NCBI RefSeq assembly: GCF_039724765.1 | Contig: NZ_CP155729.1 | Coordinates: 1,054,001 to 1,118,000, forward strand | DNA from: Sagittula stellata E-37 | GTDB taxonomy: Bacteria; Pseudomonadota; Alphaproteobacteria; Rhodobacterales; Rhodobacteraceae | DNA: 64,000 nt | Direction of reading: 5' to 3' | Shown here: piece by piece, positions 29,479 through 36,809 of the stretch | How positions within the stretch are numbered: position 1 is the first letter of the stretch | Layout of the letters: each line of letters opens with the position of its first letter | Program-made: the position numbers and the translations under genes | Notes under the pieces: generated by a model | Database searches by the model: none | Told to the model about the DNA's origin: nothing | Seen by the model: the letters and a program-made list of their open reading frames with translations, nothing else

Positions 29479-30312
29479 TCAGCCTTTGAGAACGGCGTCG
29501 ATGTCCGCCGGACTGTGCCGTTCCTCCACGAAGCCTTCGCCGGTGCGGTTGACGATGCGGCCACGCTGCACCGGCTCACGCTCCTGCAGTTCGTCGGCCC
29601 AGCGGAGCACGTTGGTGTAGCTCTTCACGTCGAGGAATTCGCCCGCGTCGTAGGCCTGACCGTGCACGGTGCGCCCGTACCACGGCCAGATGGCCATGTC
29701 GGCGATGGTGTAGTGGTCGCCCACCATGTAACGGCTGGAGGCGAGGTGGCGGTCCAGCACGTCGAGCTGGCGCTTCACCTCCATCGTGAAGCGGTTGATC
29801 GGGTATTCGTACTTCTCCGGCGCGTAGGCATAGAAGTGGCCGAAGCCGCCGCCGAGATAGGGCGCGCTGCCCATCTGCCAGAACAGCCACGAGAGCATCT
29901 CGGCCCGCTGGTCCTTTGGCCCGAGGAAGGCGTCGAATTTCTCGGCCAGGTGCATCAGGATCGCGGCGGATTCGAACACCCGCACCGGTGTGTCGCCGGT
30001 GTGGTCCATCAGCGCCGGGATCTTGGAGTTGGGGTTCGCCTCGACGAAGCCCGATCCGAACTGGTCGCCGTCGCCGATCCTGATCAGCCAGGCGTCGTAC
30101 TCCGCCGCGTGGCCGGCGGCCAGGAGCTCTTCGAAGAGGATGGTCACCTTCTGGCCATTGGGCGTGCCCATGGAGTAGAGTTGGTAGGGATGATCGCCCA
30201 CCGGCAGGACCTTGTCATGCGTGGCGCCTGCAATCGGACGGTTGAGGTTGGCCCAGGTGCCGCCGGACGGCTGGTCCCAGGTCCAGACCTTGGGGGGGAC
30301 ATAATCGGTCAT
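29479..30312 (-). CDS. yghU: YghU-type glutathione S-transferase (disulfide-bond oxidoreductase)
   Basis: A 277-residue Nu-class GST. The N-terminal extension (YVPPKVWTWDQPSGGTWANL) is diagnostic for YghU, the thioredoxin-like domain holds PNSKIPALMDH and VFESAAILMHLAEKF, and the C-terminal helical domain begins QMGSAPYLGGGFGHFY. These enzymes bind two glutathiones and have disulfide reductase activity in the cytosol. An AGGAGAT RBS is 5 nt before the ATG. Divergent from the ydcF-like gene with a 63-bp spacer. Confidence 0.93.
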   Translation of the reverse strand: MTDYVPPKVWTWDQPSGGTWANLNRPIAGATHDKVLPVGDHPYQLYSMGTPNGQKVTILFEELLAAGHAAEYDAWLIRIGDGDQFGSGFVEANPNSKIPALMDHTGDTPVRVFESAAILMHLAEKFDAFLGPKDQRAEMLSWLFWQMGSAPYLGGGFGHFYAYAPEKYEYPINRFTMEVKRQLDVLDRHLASSRYMVGDHYTIADMAIWPWYGRTVHGQAYDAGEFLDVKSYTNVLRWADELQEREPVQRGRIVNRTGEGFVEERHSPADIDAVLKG

Positions 30313-30375
30313 TGTGATCTCCTGTCGCTTGCCAGCAACGTAAGGGATGGGACGGCAAATGCCAGAGGGGGATCT

Positions 30376-30846
30376 GTGCGGATACGCGTTGCACTTGTGC
30401 TGGGGGCCAAGGTGCTGGAGGGCGGCGCGCCGTCGCCCGCGCTGCGCCGTCGGGCAGCCCACGCCGCCGGTCTGTACCGCTCCGGTGCCGTCGATGCCCT
30501 GCTGGCCACGGGTGGCGCGCTGTGGGGCGGGCCGAGCGAGGCGGAAGTGATCGCGCGGCTGTGTGCCGAGGCGGGCGTGCCGGAAACGGCGCTGGTGCTG
30601 GAAGAGGCGGCGCGCAACACGCGTGAAAACATCGCCCTGTCGCTGCCGCTGCTGGCACGGATGGAGGCGCGCCGGGTGGTGATCGTTACCGACCGGGCGC
30701 ATGCGCCGCGGGCACGGCTGGTGGCACGGCGGCACGGGCTGGAGGCCGCGGTGTCCTGCCCGGTGCCCGCGCCGTGGAGCCTGGGCCGGGCGCGCGGGGT
30801 GATGCGCGAGAAGGTCGCTTACGGCTGGTACTGGCTGCGCGGCTAG
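30376..30846 (+). CDS. YdcF-like DUF218 protein
   Basis: A 156-residue DUF218/YdcF-type protein. It starts at a GTG (RIRVALVLGAKV, the first beta strand) and has GLYRSGAVDALLATGG, EEAARNTRENI (the conserved acidic N-T-x-E-N motif) and VIVTDRAHAPRA. The family has a Rossmann-like fold that binds S-adenosylmethionine or acts in envelope metabolism; exact role unknown. There is no membrane segment, unlike the longer SanA/ElyC relatives. Convergent with the DUF1489 gene, 8 bp apart. Confidence 0.85.
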   Translation: MRIRVALVLGAKVLEGGAPSPALRRRAAHAAGLYRSGAVDALLATGGALWGGPSEAEVIARLCAEAGVPETALVLEEAARNTRENIALSLPLLARMEARRVVIVTDRAHAPRARLVARRHGLEAAVSCPVPAPWSLGRARGVMREKVAYGWYWLRG

Positions 30847-30854
30847 GCGTCGGG

Positions 30855-31286
30855 TCAGATCACGCCGATTTCCGCAAGTGCACCGGCCAGTTCGGGCGGC
30901 AGCGGGTCCTCTGCCGCGCGCGAGGCGGGCAGGTCGGCGGGGGCGTCGCCGGTGGCGAGGTAGCGCCAGCCCTGGAAAGGACGCTTGGGAGTGGTCTGCA
31001 CGCGGATCAGCCCGGGCTCCAGCACGATGGCGCAGCGTTCGATCCCGTCCTGTCCGGTCACCCGGTCGAGCCGCGCTATTCTCTGCCGGGCCTGTATCAG
31101 GCCCTTGATGACCCAGAAGATCGATCCGCCGTTCAGCACCTCGGCCTCGCGCCGGGGCCACATGCGGGTGACATGGCGCGGCATTCCTTCCGGCCAGCGC
31201 GGGGCCTGCGCGGTCTGCCAGGCGGCGAGATCCTCGACCGACTCGGTGCCGACGGAAAGCTTCAGGAGGTGGACGGTGGCAGGCAT
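30855..31286 (-). CDS. DUF1489-family protein
   Basis: A 143-residue protein of the alphaproteobacterial DUF1489 family. Seen are VHLLKLSVGTESVEDLAAW at the N-terminus, THVTRMWPRR-like RHVTRMWPRR, GGSIFWVIKG and PKRPFQGWRYL. The function is unknown; the family is conserved and cytosolic, with no signal or membrane segment. The ATG at MPATVHLLKLS matches the family start; the upstream in-frame extension is not conserved. Confidence 0.85.
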   Translation of the reverse strand: MPATVHLLKLSVGTESVEDLAAWQTAQAPRWPEGMPRHVTRMWPRREAEVLNGGSIFWVIKGLIQARQRIARLDRVTGQDGIERCAIVLEPGLIRVQTTPKRPFQGWRYLATGDAPADLPASRAAEDPLPPELAGALAEIGVI

Positions 31287-31432
31287 GGTGACGTCCTCGG
31301 CGCGTTGGTTGGGGTGTCCCGGTCGGGAGCTACAAGATAGGGTGTTGCCTTCTGGACGCAAGCCCGGGCGATCACCTTGCAAGACGTGCCCAGCGGTTGC
31401 ATGACTGATCCCGCGTATGCGCGGAGGCCGTG

Positions 31433-32692
31433 ATGACGCCGAAGATCCTGACAACGATGAAAACCTACGACCGCGAGACCCTGCGCGCCGATGTGCTGGC
31501 GGGGATCACGGTGGCGATGGTGGCCCTGCCGCTGAGCCTTGCCATTGCGGTGGCGTCCGGGGCAGGGCCGGAGAAGGGGTTGGTGACGGCCATCGTCGGC
31601 GGTTTCCTGATCTCGCTGCTGGGCGGCAGCCGGGTGCAGATCGGCGGGCCGACCGGCGCCTTCATCGTGGTCGTCTACGGTGTGATCGCCGAACATGGCT
31701 ATGACGGGCTGGTGCTGGCCACGCTGATGGGCGGGCTGATCCTGCTGATCGCGGGCGCGCTGAAGGCCGGGCGGCTGATCCGGCTGGTGCCGGAGCCGGT
31801 GATCAACGGGTTCACCATCGGCATTGCGGTGATCATTGCCACGAGCCAGCTGAAGGACCTGCTGGGCCTCGACGCGGATGTGCCAGCCGAGTTCTTCGCC
31901 AAGCTGGGCGCGCTATGGCAGGCGCGGGACGCGGTCAGCGGCGCGGCACTGGGGGCCGGGCTGGCCGCGATGGTGCTGATCGTGGCGCTGCGCCGGGCGT
32001 TCCCCAAGTTGCCGGGCCTGATCGTCGCCGTGGCGCTGGTCTCGGCCGTGGTGGCGGTGGCGGACCTGCCGGTGGACACTATCCGCAGCCGGTTCGGCGA
32101 CCTGCCGCGCAGCCTGCCGTTGCCCGCCGTGCCAGAGGTCACGCTGGCGCGGCTGGCGGAACTGCTGCCCTCCGCGCTGATCATCGCTTTCCTCGCCGGG
32201 GTCGAGTCGCTCCTGTCGGCCATGGTCGCAGACCGGATGAGCGGCGGCCACCATCGCCCCAACGCCGAACTGCTGGCGCAGGGGGCGGCGAACGTCGGAT
32301 CGGCCCTTTTCGGGGGGCTGCCGGCAACCGGCGCCATCGCGCGGACCGCCACCAACGTGCGGGCCGGTGGGCGGACGCCGGTGGCCGGGCTGGTGCACGC
32401 GGTGACGATCCTCGTGGTGATGCTGGTGGCCGCCCCGCTTGCCGGATACATGGCGATGCCCGCGCTCGCCGGGCTGCTGATCCTGACCGCGTGGAACATG
32501 AGCGAGCCGCACCGCTGGGCCAGCTATCTGAAAGAGCGCCGGTCCGACCAGGTGTTGCTGGTGCTGACCTTCGTGCTGACGGTCGTGGCCGACCTGACGG
32601 TGGCCATCGGCACGGGCGTTGCGCTGGGACTGGCACTGCGCCTTGCCCGGCGGCAGGTGCCGGACGCCGATTGGGAACCGCGCGACCGCTGA
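31433..32692 (+). CDS. SulP-family anion transporter without STAS domain
   Basis: A 419-residue SulP (SLC26-type) inner-membrane transporter for sulfate, bicarbonate or another anion. About ten to twelve hydrophobic helices are seen. GITVAMVALPLSLAIAVASG and GGSRVQIGGPTGAFIVVVYG in the first half are the SulP signature, and GVESLLSAMVADRMSGGHHR and GLPATGAIARTATNVRAGGR follow. It stops right after the last helix, so the cytosolic STAS domain is absent. The ATG at 31433 follows GGAGG by 5 nt; a GTG three nt earlier is also possible. Confidence 0.9.
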   Translation: MTPKILTTMKTYDRETLRADVLAGITVAMVALPLSLAIAVASGAGPEKGLVTAIVGGFLISLLGGSRVQIGGPTGAFIVVVYGVIAEHGYDGLVLATLMGGLILLIAGALKAGRLIRLVPEPVINGFTIGIAVIIATSQLKDLLGLDADVPAEFFAKLGALWQARDAVSGAALGAGLAAMVLIVALRRAFPKLPGLIVAVALVSAVVAVADLPVDTIRSRFGDLPRSLPLPAVPEVTLARLAELLPSALIIAFLAGVESLLSAMVADRMSGGHHRPNAELLAQGAANVGSALFGGLPATGAIARTATNVRAGGRTPVAGLVHAVTILVVMLVAAPLAGYMAMPALAGLLILTAWNMSEPHRWASYLKERRSDQVLLVLTFVLTVVADLTVAIGTGVALGLALRLARRQVPDADWEPRDR

Positions 32693-32864
32693 CCTTTGCA
32701 TCCCTGCGCGGTCAGTCTGCGATAAGGCCGATGACGTCGGAACACCTTTGCTGGCCAACCGCCTTTCCGCACGATATGGTGTTCGCCTGATCCCCGACTC
32801 CAACAAGTTGCGTGACCTGCGCCCTCTCTGCCTGTCTTCCCTCGCCGAAGGAGAATCGCCCGCC

Positions 32865-35153
32865 ATGACTCGTTTCGCCGCGCCCATCGCCGAACAGATC
32901 TGGGACATGAAGTATCGCCTCAAGGAGGCGGATGGCACGCCCATCGACCTGTCGGTGGAAGACACCTGGCGGCGCATCGCCCGCGCGCTGGCCGAGGTCG
33001 AGGCAGAGCCCGCCGTCTGGGAAGACCGGTTCTACGCCGCGCTGGAGGACTTCAAGTACCTGCCCGCGGGCCGGATCACCGCGGGGGCGGGCACCGCGCG
33101 CTCGGTCACGCTGTTCAACTGCTTCGTCATGGGCACGATCCCCGACACCATGGGCGGCATCTTCGACATGCTGAAGGAGGCCGCGCTGACCATGCAGCAG
33201 GGCGGCGGCATCGGTTACGATTTCTCCACCATCCGGCCCAAGGGCGCACCGGTCACGGGCGTGGCCGCCGACGCCTCCGGCCCGCTGTCGTTCATGGACG
33301 TCTGGGATGCGATGTGCCGCACGATCATGTCCGCAGGCAGCCGCCGGGGCGCGATGATGGCGACCATGCGCTGCGACCACCCGGACATCGAGGCCTTCAT
33401 CGGCGCGAAGTCCGACAGCGCGCGGCTGCGGATGTTCAACCTCTCCGTGCTGGTCACCGACACCTTCATGGAGGCGGTGAAGGCCGACGGCCCCTGGGAT
33501 CTCCAGTTCGACGGTACGGTCTACCACACCGTGCAGGCGCGCGACCTGTGGAACCGCATCATGCGCGCGACCTACGATTACGCCGAGCCGGGGGTGATCT
33601 TCATCGACCGGATCAACAAGGCCAACAACCTGAACTACGTGGAGACGATCGCCGCCACCAACCCCTGCGGCGAGCAGCCCCTGCCTCCCTACGGTGCCTG
33701 CCTCCTGGGATCGGTGAACCTTGCCCGGCTGGTGGCCGAGCCCTTCACCGACGCCGCCCGTCTCGACGAGGATGCGCTGGACGAGCTGGTGACCTGCGCC
33801 GTGCGGATGATGGACAATGTGGTCGACGCCTCGCGCTTCCCCCTGCCGCAGCAGGAGGCGGAAGCGCAGGCCAAGCGCCGCATCGGGCTTGGCGTCACGG
33901 GGCTGGCGGACGCGCTCCTGATGATGGGCCAGCGCTACGGGTCCGAAGAGGCCGCCGTCCAGGCGGAGGGCTGGCTGAAACGGATCGCCCGCGCCGCCTA
34001 CCTCGCCTCCGTCGATCTGGCGAAGGAGAAGGGCGCCTTCCCGTTGTTCGACGCAGAGAAGTACCTCGCCTCCGGCAACATGATGGCGATGGACGAGGAC
34101 GTCCGTTCGGCGGTGCGGGAACACGGCATCCGCAACGCGCTGGTGACCTCCATCGCGCCCACCGGGACGATCTCGCTTTACGCCGGGAACGTGTCGTCGG
34201 GGATCGAGCCGGTCTTTGCCTACGCCTACACCCGCAAGGTGCTGCAGAAGGACGGCACAAGGACCGAGGAGGAGGTCGTCGATTACGCCGTGCAGATGTA
34301 CCGCGCGGTGCACGGCGAGGACGCCGAACTGCCCGACTATTTCGTGAACGCCCAGACGCTCGCCCCGCTTGAACACGTCCGCATGCAGGCCGCGGCGCAG
34401 AAGTGGGTGGACAGCTCGATCTCGAAGACCATCAACTGCCCGGAAGACATCTCTTTCGAGGACTTCAAGGAAGTCTACATGGCGGCCTACGAGACCGGCT
34501 GCAAAGGCTGCACCACTTATCGCCCGAACGACGTGACAGGGTCCGTGCTGAGCGTGTCGGAAGAAAAGAAGGCCCCCGAGGTCGTTGCCAACTCCGACGC
34601 CGAACCGCAGACCCCGCACGGCGACGTCATCTACATGTCCGAACCCTTCGACCGGCCCGAGCACCTGGAGGGTAACACCTACAAGCTGAAATGGCCCGAC
34701 AGCGAACACGCCATTTACCTGACGATCAACGACATCATCGTGGGCGGGCGGCGCCGGCCCTTCGAGGTCTTCATCAACTCCAAGAACATGGAACACTTCG
34801 CCTGGACCGTGGCGCTGACCCGGATGATCTCGGCGGTGTTCCGGCGCGGCGGGGACGTGTCCTTCGTGGTCGAGGAACTGAAGGCCGTCTTCGATCCGCG
34901 CGGCGGCGCCTGGGTGCAGGGCAAGTACATCCCGTCCATCCTCGCGGCCATCGGCGGCGTGATCGAACGCCACATGATCGCCATCGGCTTCCTGGAAGGC
35001 GAGGGCAAGGGCCTGAAATCCGACCCCACCGCGAAGGTTGTCGGCCTCGACGCCCCCCGCGGCAAAGCCTGCCCCTCCTGCGGCCAGTTCTCGATGATGA
35101 TGGTCGAAGGCTGCATGACGTGCTCGTCGTGCGGCCACTCCAAGTGTGGTTAG
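32865..35153 (+). CDS. nrdJ: Adenosylcobalamin-dependent ribonucleotide reductase (class II)
   Basis: A 762-residue class II RNR that makes deoxyribonucleotides using coenzyme B12. The N-terminal half has KYLPAGRITAGAGT, FNCFVMGTI (first redox Cys) and MQQGGGIGYDFS. The active-site finger loop is ATNPCGEQPLPPYGACLLGS, with the radical Cys. TSIAPTGTISLYAGN follows, then a TSCPD domain (from INDIIVGGRRRPFEVFINS to about residue 710) and a Cys-rich tail with CPSCGQ and CMTCSSCGHSKCG. It is the shorter form lacking long insertions. The upstream region shows no cobalamin riboswitch. A mobile island begins just past its stop. Confidence 0.96.
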   Translation: MTRFAAPIAEQIWDMKYRLKEADGTPIDLSVEDTWRRIARALAEVEAEPAVWEDRFYAALEDFKYLPAGRITAGAGTARSVTLFNCFVMGTIPDTMGGIFDMLKEAALTMQQGGGIGYDFSTIRPKGAPVTGVAADASGPLSFMDVWDAMCRTIMSAGSRRGAMMATMRCDHPDIEAFIGAKSDSARLRMFNLSVLVTDTFMEAVKADGPWDLQFDGTVYHTVQARDLWNRIMRATYDYAEPGVIFIDRINKANNLNYVETIAATNPCGEQPLPPYGACLLGSVNLARLVAEPFTDAARLDEDALDELVTCAVRMMDNVVDASRFPLPQQEAEAQAKRRIGLGVTGLADALLMMGQRYGSEEAAVQAEGWLKRIARAAYLASVDLAKEKGAFPLFDAEKYLASGNMMAMDEDVRSAVREHGIRNALVTSIAPTGTISLYAGNVSSGIEPVFAYAYTRKVLQKDGTRTEEEVVDYAVQMYRAVHGEDAELPDYFVNAQTLAPLEHVRMQAAAQKWVDSSISKTINCPEDISFEDFKEVYMAAYETGCKGCTTYRPNDVTGSVLSVSEEKKAPEVVANSDAEPQTPHGDVIYMSEPFDRPEHLEGNTYKLKWPDSEHAIYLTINDIIVGGRRRPFEVFINSKNMEHFAWTVALTRMISAVFRRGGDVSFVVEELKAVFDPRGGAWVQGKYIPSILAAIGGVIERHMIAIGFLEGEGKGLKSDPTAKVVGLDAPRGKACPSCGQFSMMMVEGCMTCSSCGHSKCG

Positions 35154-35168
35154 GGTCAAACAGGGGCT

Positions 35169-35245
35169 TGTTGTGACGACTGTGATGACAAGCTAAATTT
35201 GGCCATTTTCCGGGGAAAACGGCCATTTCACAAGTTATCGACGGC
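35169..35245. mobile_element. Possible transposon end next to nrdJ
   Basis: Sixteen bp past the nrdJ stop the composition shifts to AT-richer DNA beginning TGTTGTGACGACTGTGATGA. It has direct repeats TGTGACGAC/TGTGATGAC and two GGCCATTT copies around TTTTCC-GG-GGAAAA. A TGT terminus with repeated short sites is what TnsB/Mu-like elements carry. The TnsB-like gene lies 1.6 kb away. No matching second end was found by eye, so this is tentative. Confidence 0.3.
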
Positions 35246-35458
35246 TATTGGGGAAGACCTCTCCAAAAGCCGTTATTGTGGAGGCGCCGAAGCAATTCTC
35301 GAGCCGGAACGCCACTGACTGGAACATGGGTCCGCAAAGAACTCGACGCAAAACGATATCCGAAGTTTTTGTGGTTTTCTGGTATGCGATCCGGCGTCGG
35401 GGCCGTGCTCCGATCGGAAAGCATTTTTTTACGTGCCAGTTTGCATCCGCCGAAAGCA

Positions 35459-35494
35459 AGAAGGCCGCGAGCATCCTCGCGGCCTTCGAGTTTT
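35459..35494. terminator. 12-bp stem intrinsic terminator
   Basis: GAAGGCCGCGAG-CATC-CTCGCGGCCTTC followed by GAGTTTT on the plus strand, with TTCTTGCTTTC on the other side. It sits between nrdJ/island DNA (plus) and the end of the minus-strand hypothetical gene and can act in both directions. The rest of 35154-35537 contains no gene. Confidence 0.75.
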
Positions 35495-35537
35495 GTATGA
35501 GCGGCGGCGCGCCCTCACATCAGTCGGTCTGGTCGCC

Positions 35538-35981
35538 TCACGCGGCCTTTGTGCTGTTCATCATGAGGGCGGCATCGATCCTGGCTGCCAGTAGGTCTCG
35601 CATCGCGAGGATCTGCCGGAAGCCCCGCCGCAGCCTGTCGCGAGCAGCGCCCGTTTCAGAAAGAATAGGGACAGCGGAGACACGACCGACGGCTCCGAGT
35701 TCGGGGTCGTCGGTGCCGTCGAAGACGTTTCGGAGGCCAAGGGTTTGGTGAGCGATGGCCTGGTCGAGAAGGTCTTCGATGCATCCTATTTCCTTGGCCG
35801 CGGCCGCGGCCTCGGACAGCGGTCCGTGCCGGCGCAAGACGGATAGAGCTTGCAGAATCGTATTGAGGTCGGTCGCGGCCAACTCCGCATCATTGCGCTG
35901 GACCTGCTCGTGCAGGACGTCGAGCCCTCGCAGAATGCGCGTGCAGAGTTCCTTGTCTGTCATTCGGTCGAAGTATTTCAT
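35538..35981 (-). CDS. Hypothetical helical protein (island gene)
   Basis: A 147-residue protein with no family recognised. It begins MKYFDRMTDKELCTRILRGL and appears almost wholly alpha-helical, with repeated Ala/Leu/Glu/Arg heptad-like stretches (VQRNDAELAATDLNTILQAL, EIGCIEDLLDQAIAHQ). No signal peptide or membrane segment is seen. It is 66 bp downstream of a similar-sized helical gene on the same strand, both inside AT-richer DNA next to a transposase, so they are likely cargo or accessory genes of the element. It could be a regulator or a small toxin/antitoxin-type protein, but nothing in the sequence decides this. Confidence 0.6.
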   Translation of the reverse strand: MKYFDRMTDKELCTRILRGLDVLHEQVQRNDAELAATDLNTILQALSVLRRHGPLSEAAAAAKEIGCIEDLLDQAIAHQTLGLRNVFDGTDDPELGAVGRVSAVPILSETGAARDRLRRGFRQILAMRDLLAARIDAALMMNSTKAA

Positions 35982-36047
35982 GGCTGTGTCCTCGTCTCGT
36001 TGCTGGGATGTGGCGAGCGGTCGGCCGTGTCCGGTCGATCTGCTGTT

Positions 36048-36461
36048 TTAGGCTGCATCGTTGACCTGGAGGGCGAGTGCTCGGGCATCCCGGGCATCGT
36101 CCAGTTCGCCGATCTCGACGAGAAGATCGTAGAGCCGGTCAGTGATAAGACAGAGCTCCTCCATCTCCGGACTGGCCGAGACGACGAGAACCCAGGACGA
36201 GAGGTCGGGTTCGAGCGCGTCGATGATCGGATCGAGTGAAAGCAGCCTGTGGAGGGCGACCAGCCGGAGACGGCTCGTCCGATCGAGACGAGATACCTCT
36301 GGCAGATCTGACATGAGCCGCAGCAACCGAGCCTTTCCGGCATCGCCGTCGATCAGCGCGGCAGCGTTGCACAGAGCATCTCCGTGCTCGGCACAATGTA
36401 CCCGGCCGGCAGCGAGTTGAGGGTTGAGGGAAAGGGTCTTTGTGGGTAGTCGGCGCAGCAT
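36048..36461 (-). CDS. Hypothetical helical protein (island gene)
   Basis: A 137-residue protein of unknown function starting MLRRLPTKTLSLNPQLAAG. It is Leu/Asp/Arg-rich and predicted mostly helical (KARLLRLMSDLPEVSRLDRT, LYDLLVEIGELDDARDARA). It resembles the adjacent downstream gene in size, helix content and acidic C-terminus, so the two may form a pair and share the promoter near 36470. No conserved motif, signal peptide or membrane span is visible. The codon use looks less GC-biased than core genes here, which fits acquisition by transfer. Confidence 0.55.
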   Translation of the reverse strand: MLRRLPTKTLSLNPQLAAGRVHCAEHGDALCNAAALIDGDAGKARLLRLMSDLPEVSRLDRTSRLRLVALHRLLSLDPIIDALEPDLSSWVLVVSASPEMEELCLITDRLYDLLVEIGELDDARDARALALQVNDAA

Positions 36462-36809
36462 GTGGTCCTCCGTTGTTGCGCGTCTGCCATTTCCGGCAGC
36501 GTCAAGACTGTCCGTCGCTATTTCCGTGAGGGTGCTCCTGCTTCATGTGCTGCGGAGTAGAGTTCCTCCTTCCGACAAGGAGATTGGCCACAAGGCGCCG
36601 CAACGAAGAAAAACACTCGGGTAGATGCTGGTCATGCCGTCGCGCTTCCACGCCGATCCATAGGGGATCTCGGTGCGGCTGCTGGACTGCGCGTTGTGCT
36701 GAACCGGGAGCGCCGTCCGCGCTTGTCAGAGCCCAGCAACCTCGGAACATGGAAAGGCCCCCGCAGTTTGTGTCGACTGCGGTGGCCTGTCGTGTCCCGG
36801 GCATTGGGC
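36462..36809. other. Intergenic island DNA without recognisable gene
   Basis: A 348-bp stretch between the TnsB-like gene stop and the upstream hypothetical gene. Short open frames exist on both strands but show no protein-like sequence or start signals. It could be the remains of deleted transposition genes (TniB/TnsC and TniQ normally follow the transposase) plus the promoter of the two small genes. Confidence 0.4.

Noticed and set aside
32693..32864. Cobalamin riboswitch upstream of nrdJ
   Set aside because: The enzyme uses B12, so I looked for a B12 box and a structured leader. The 172-bp region is too short and no box-like sequence was seen.
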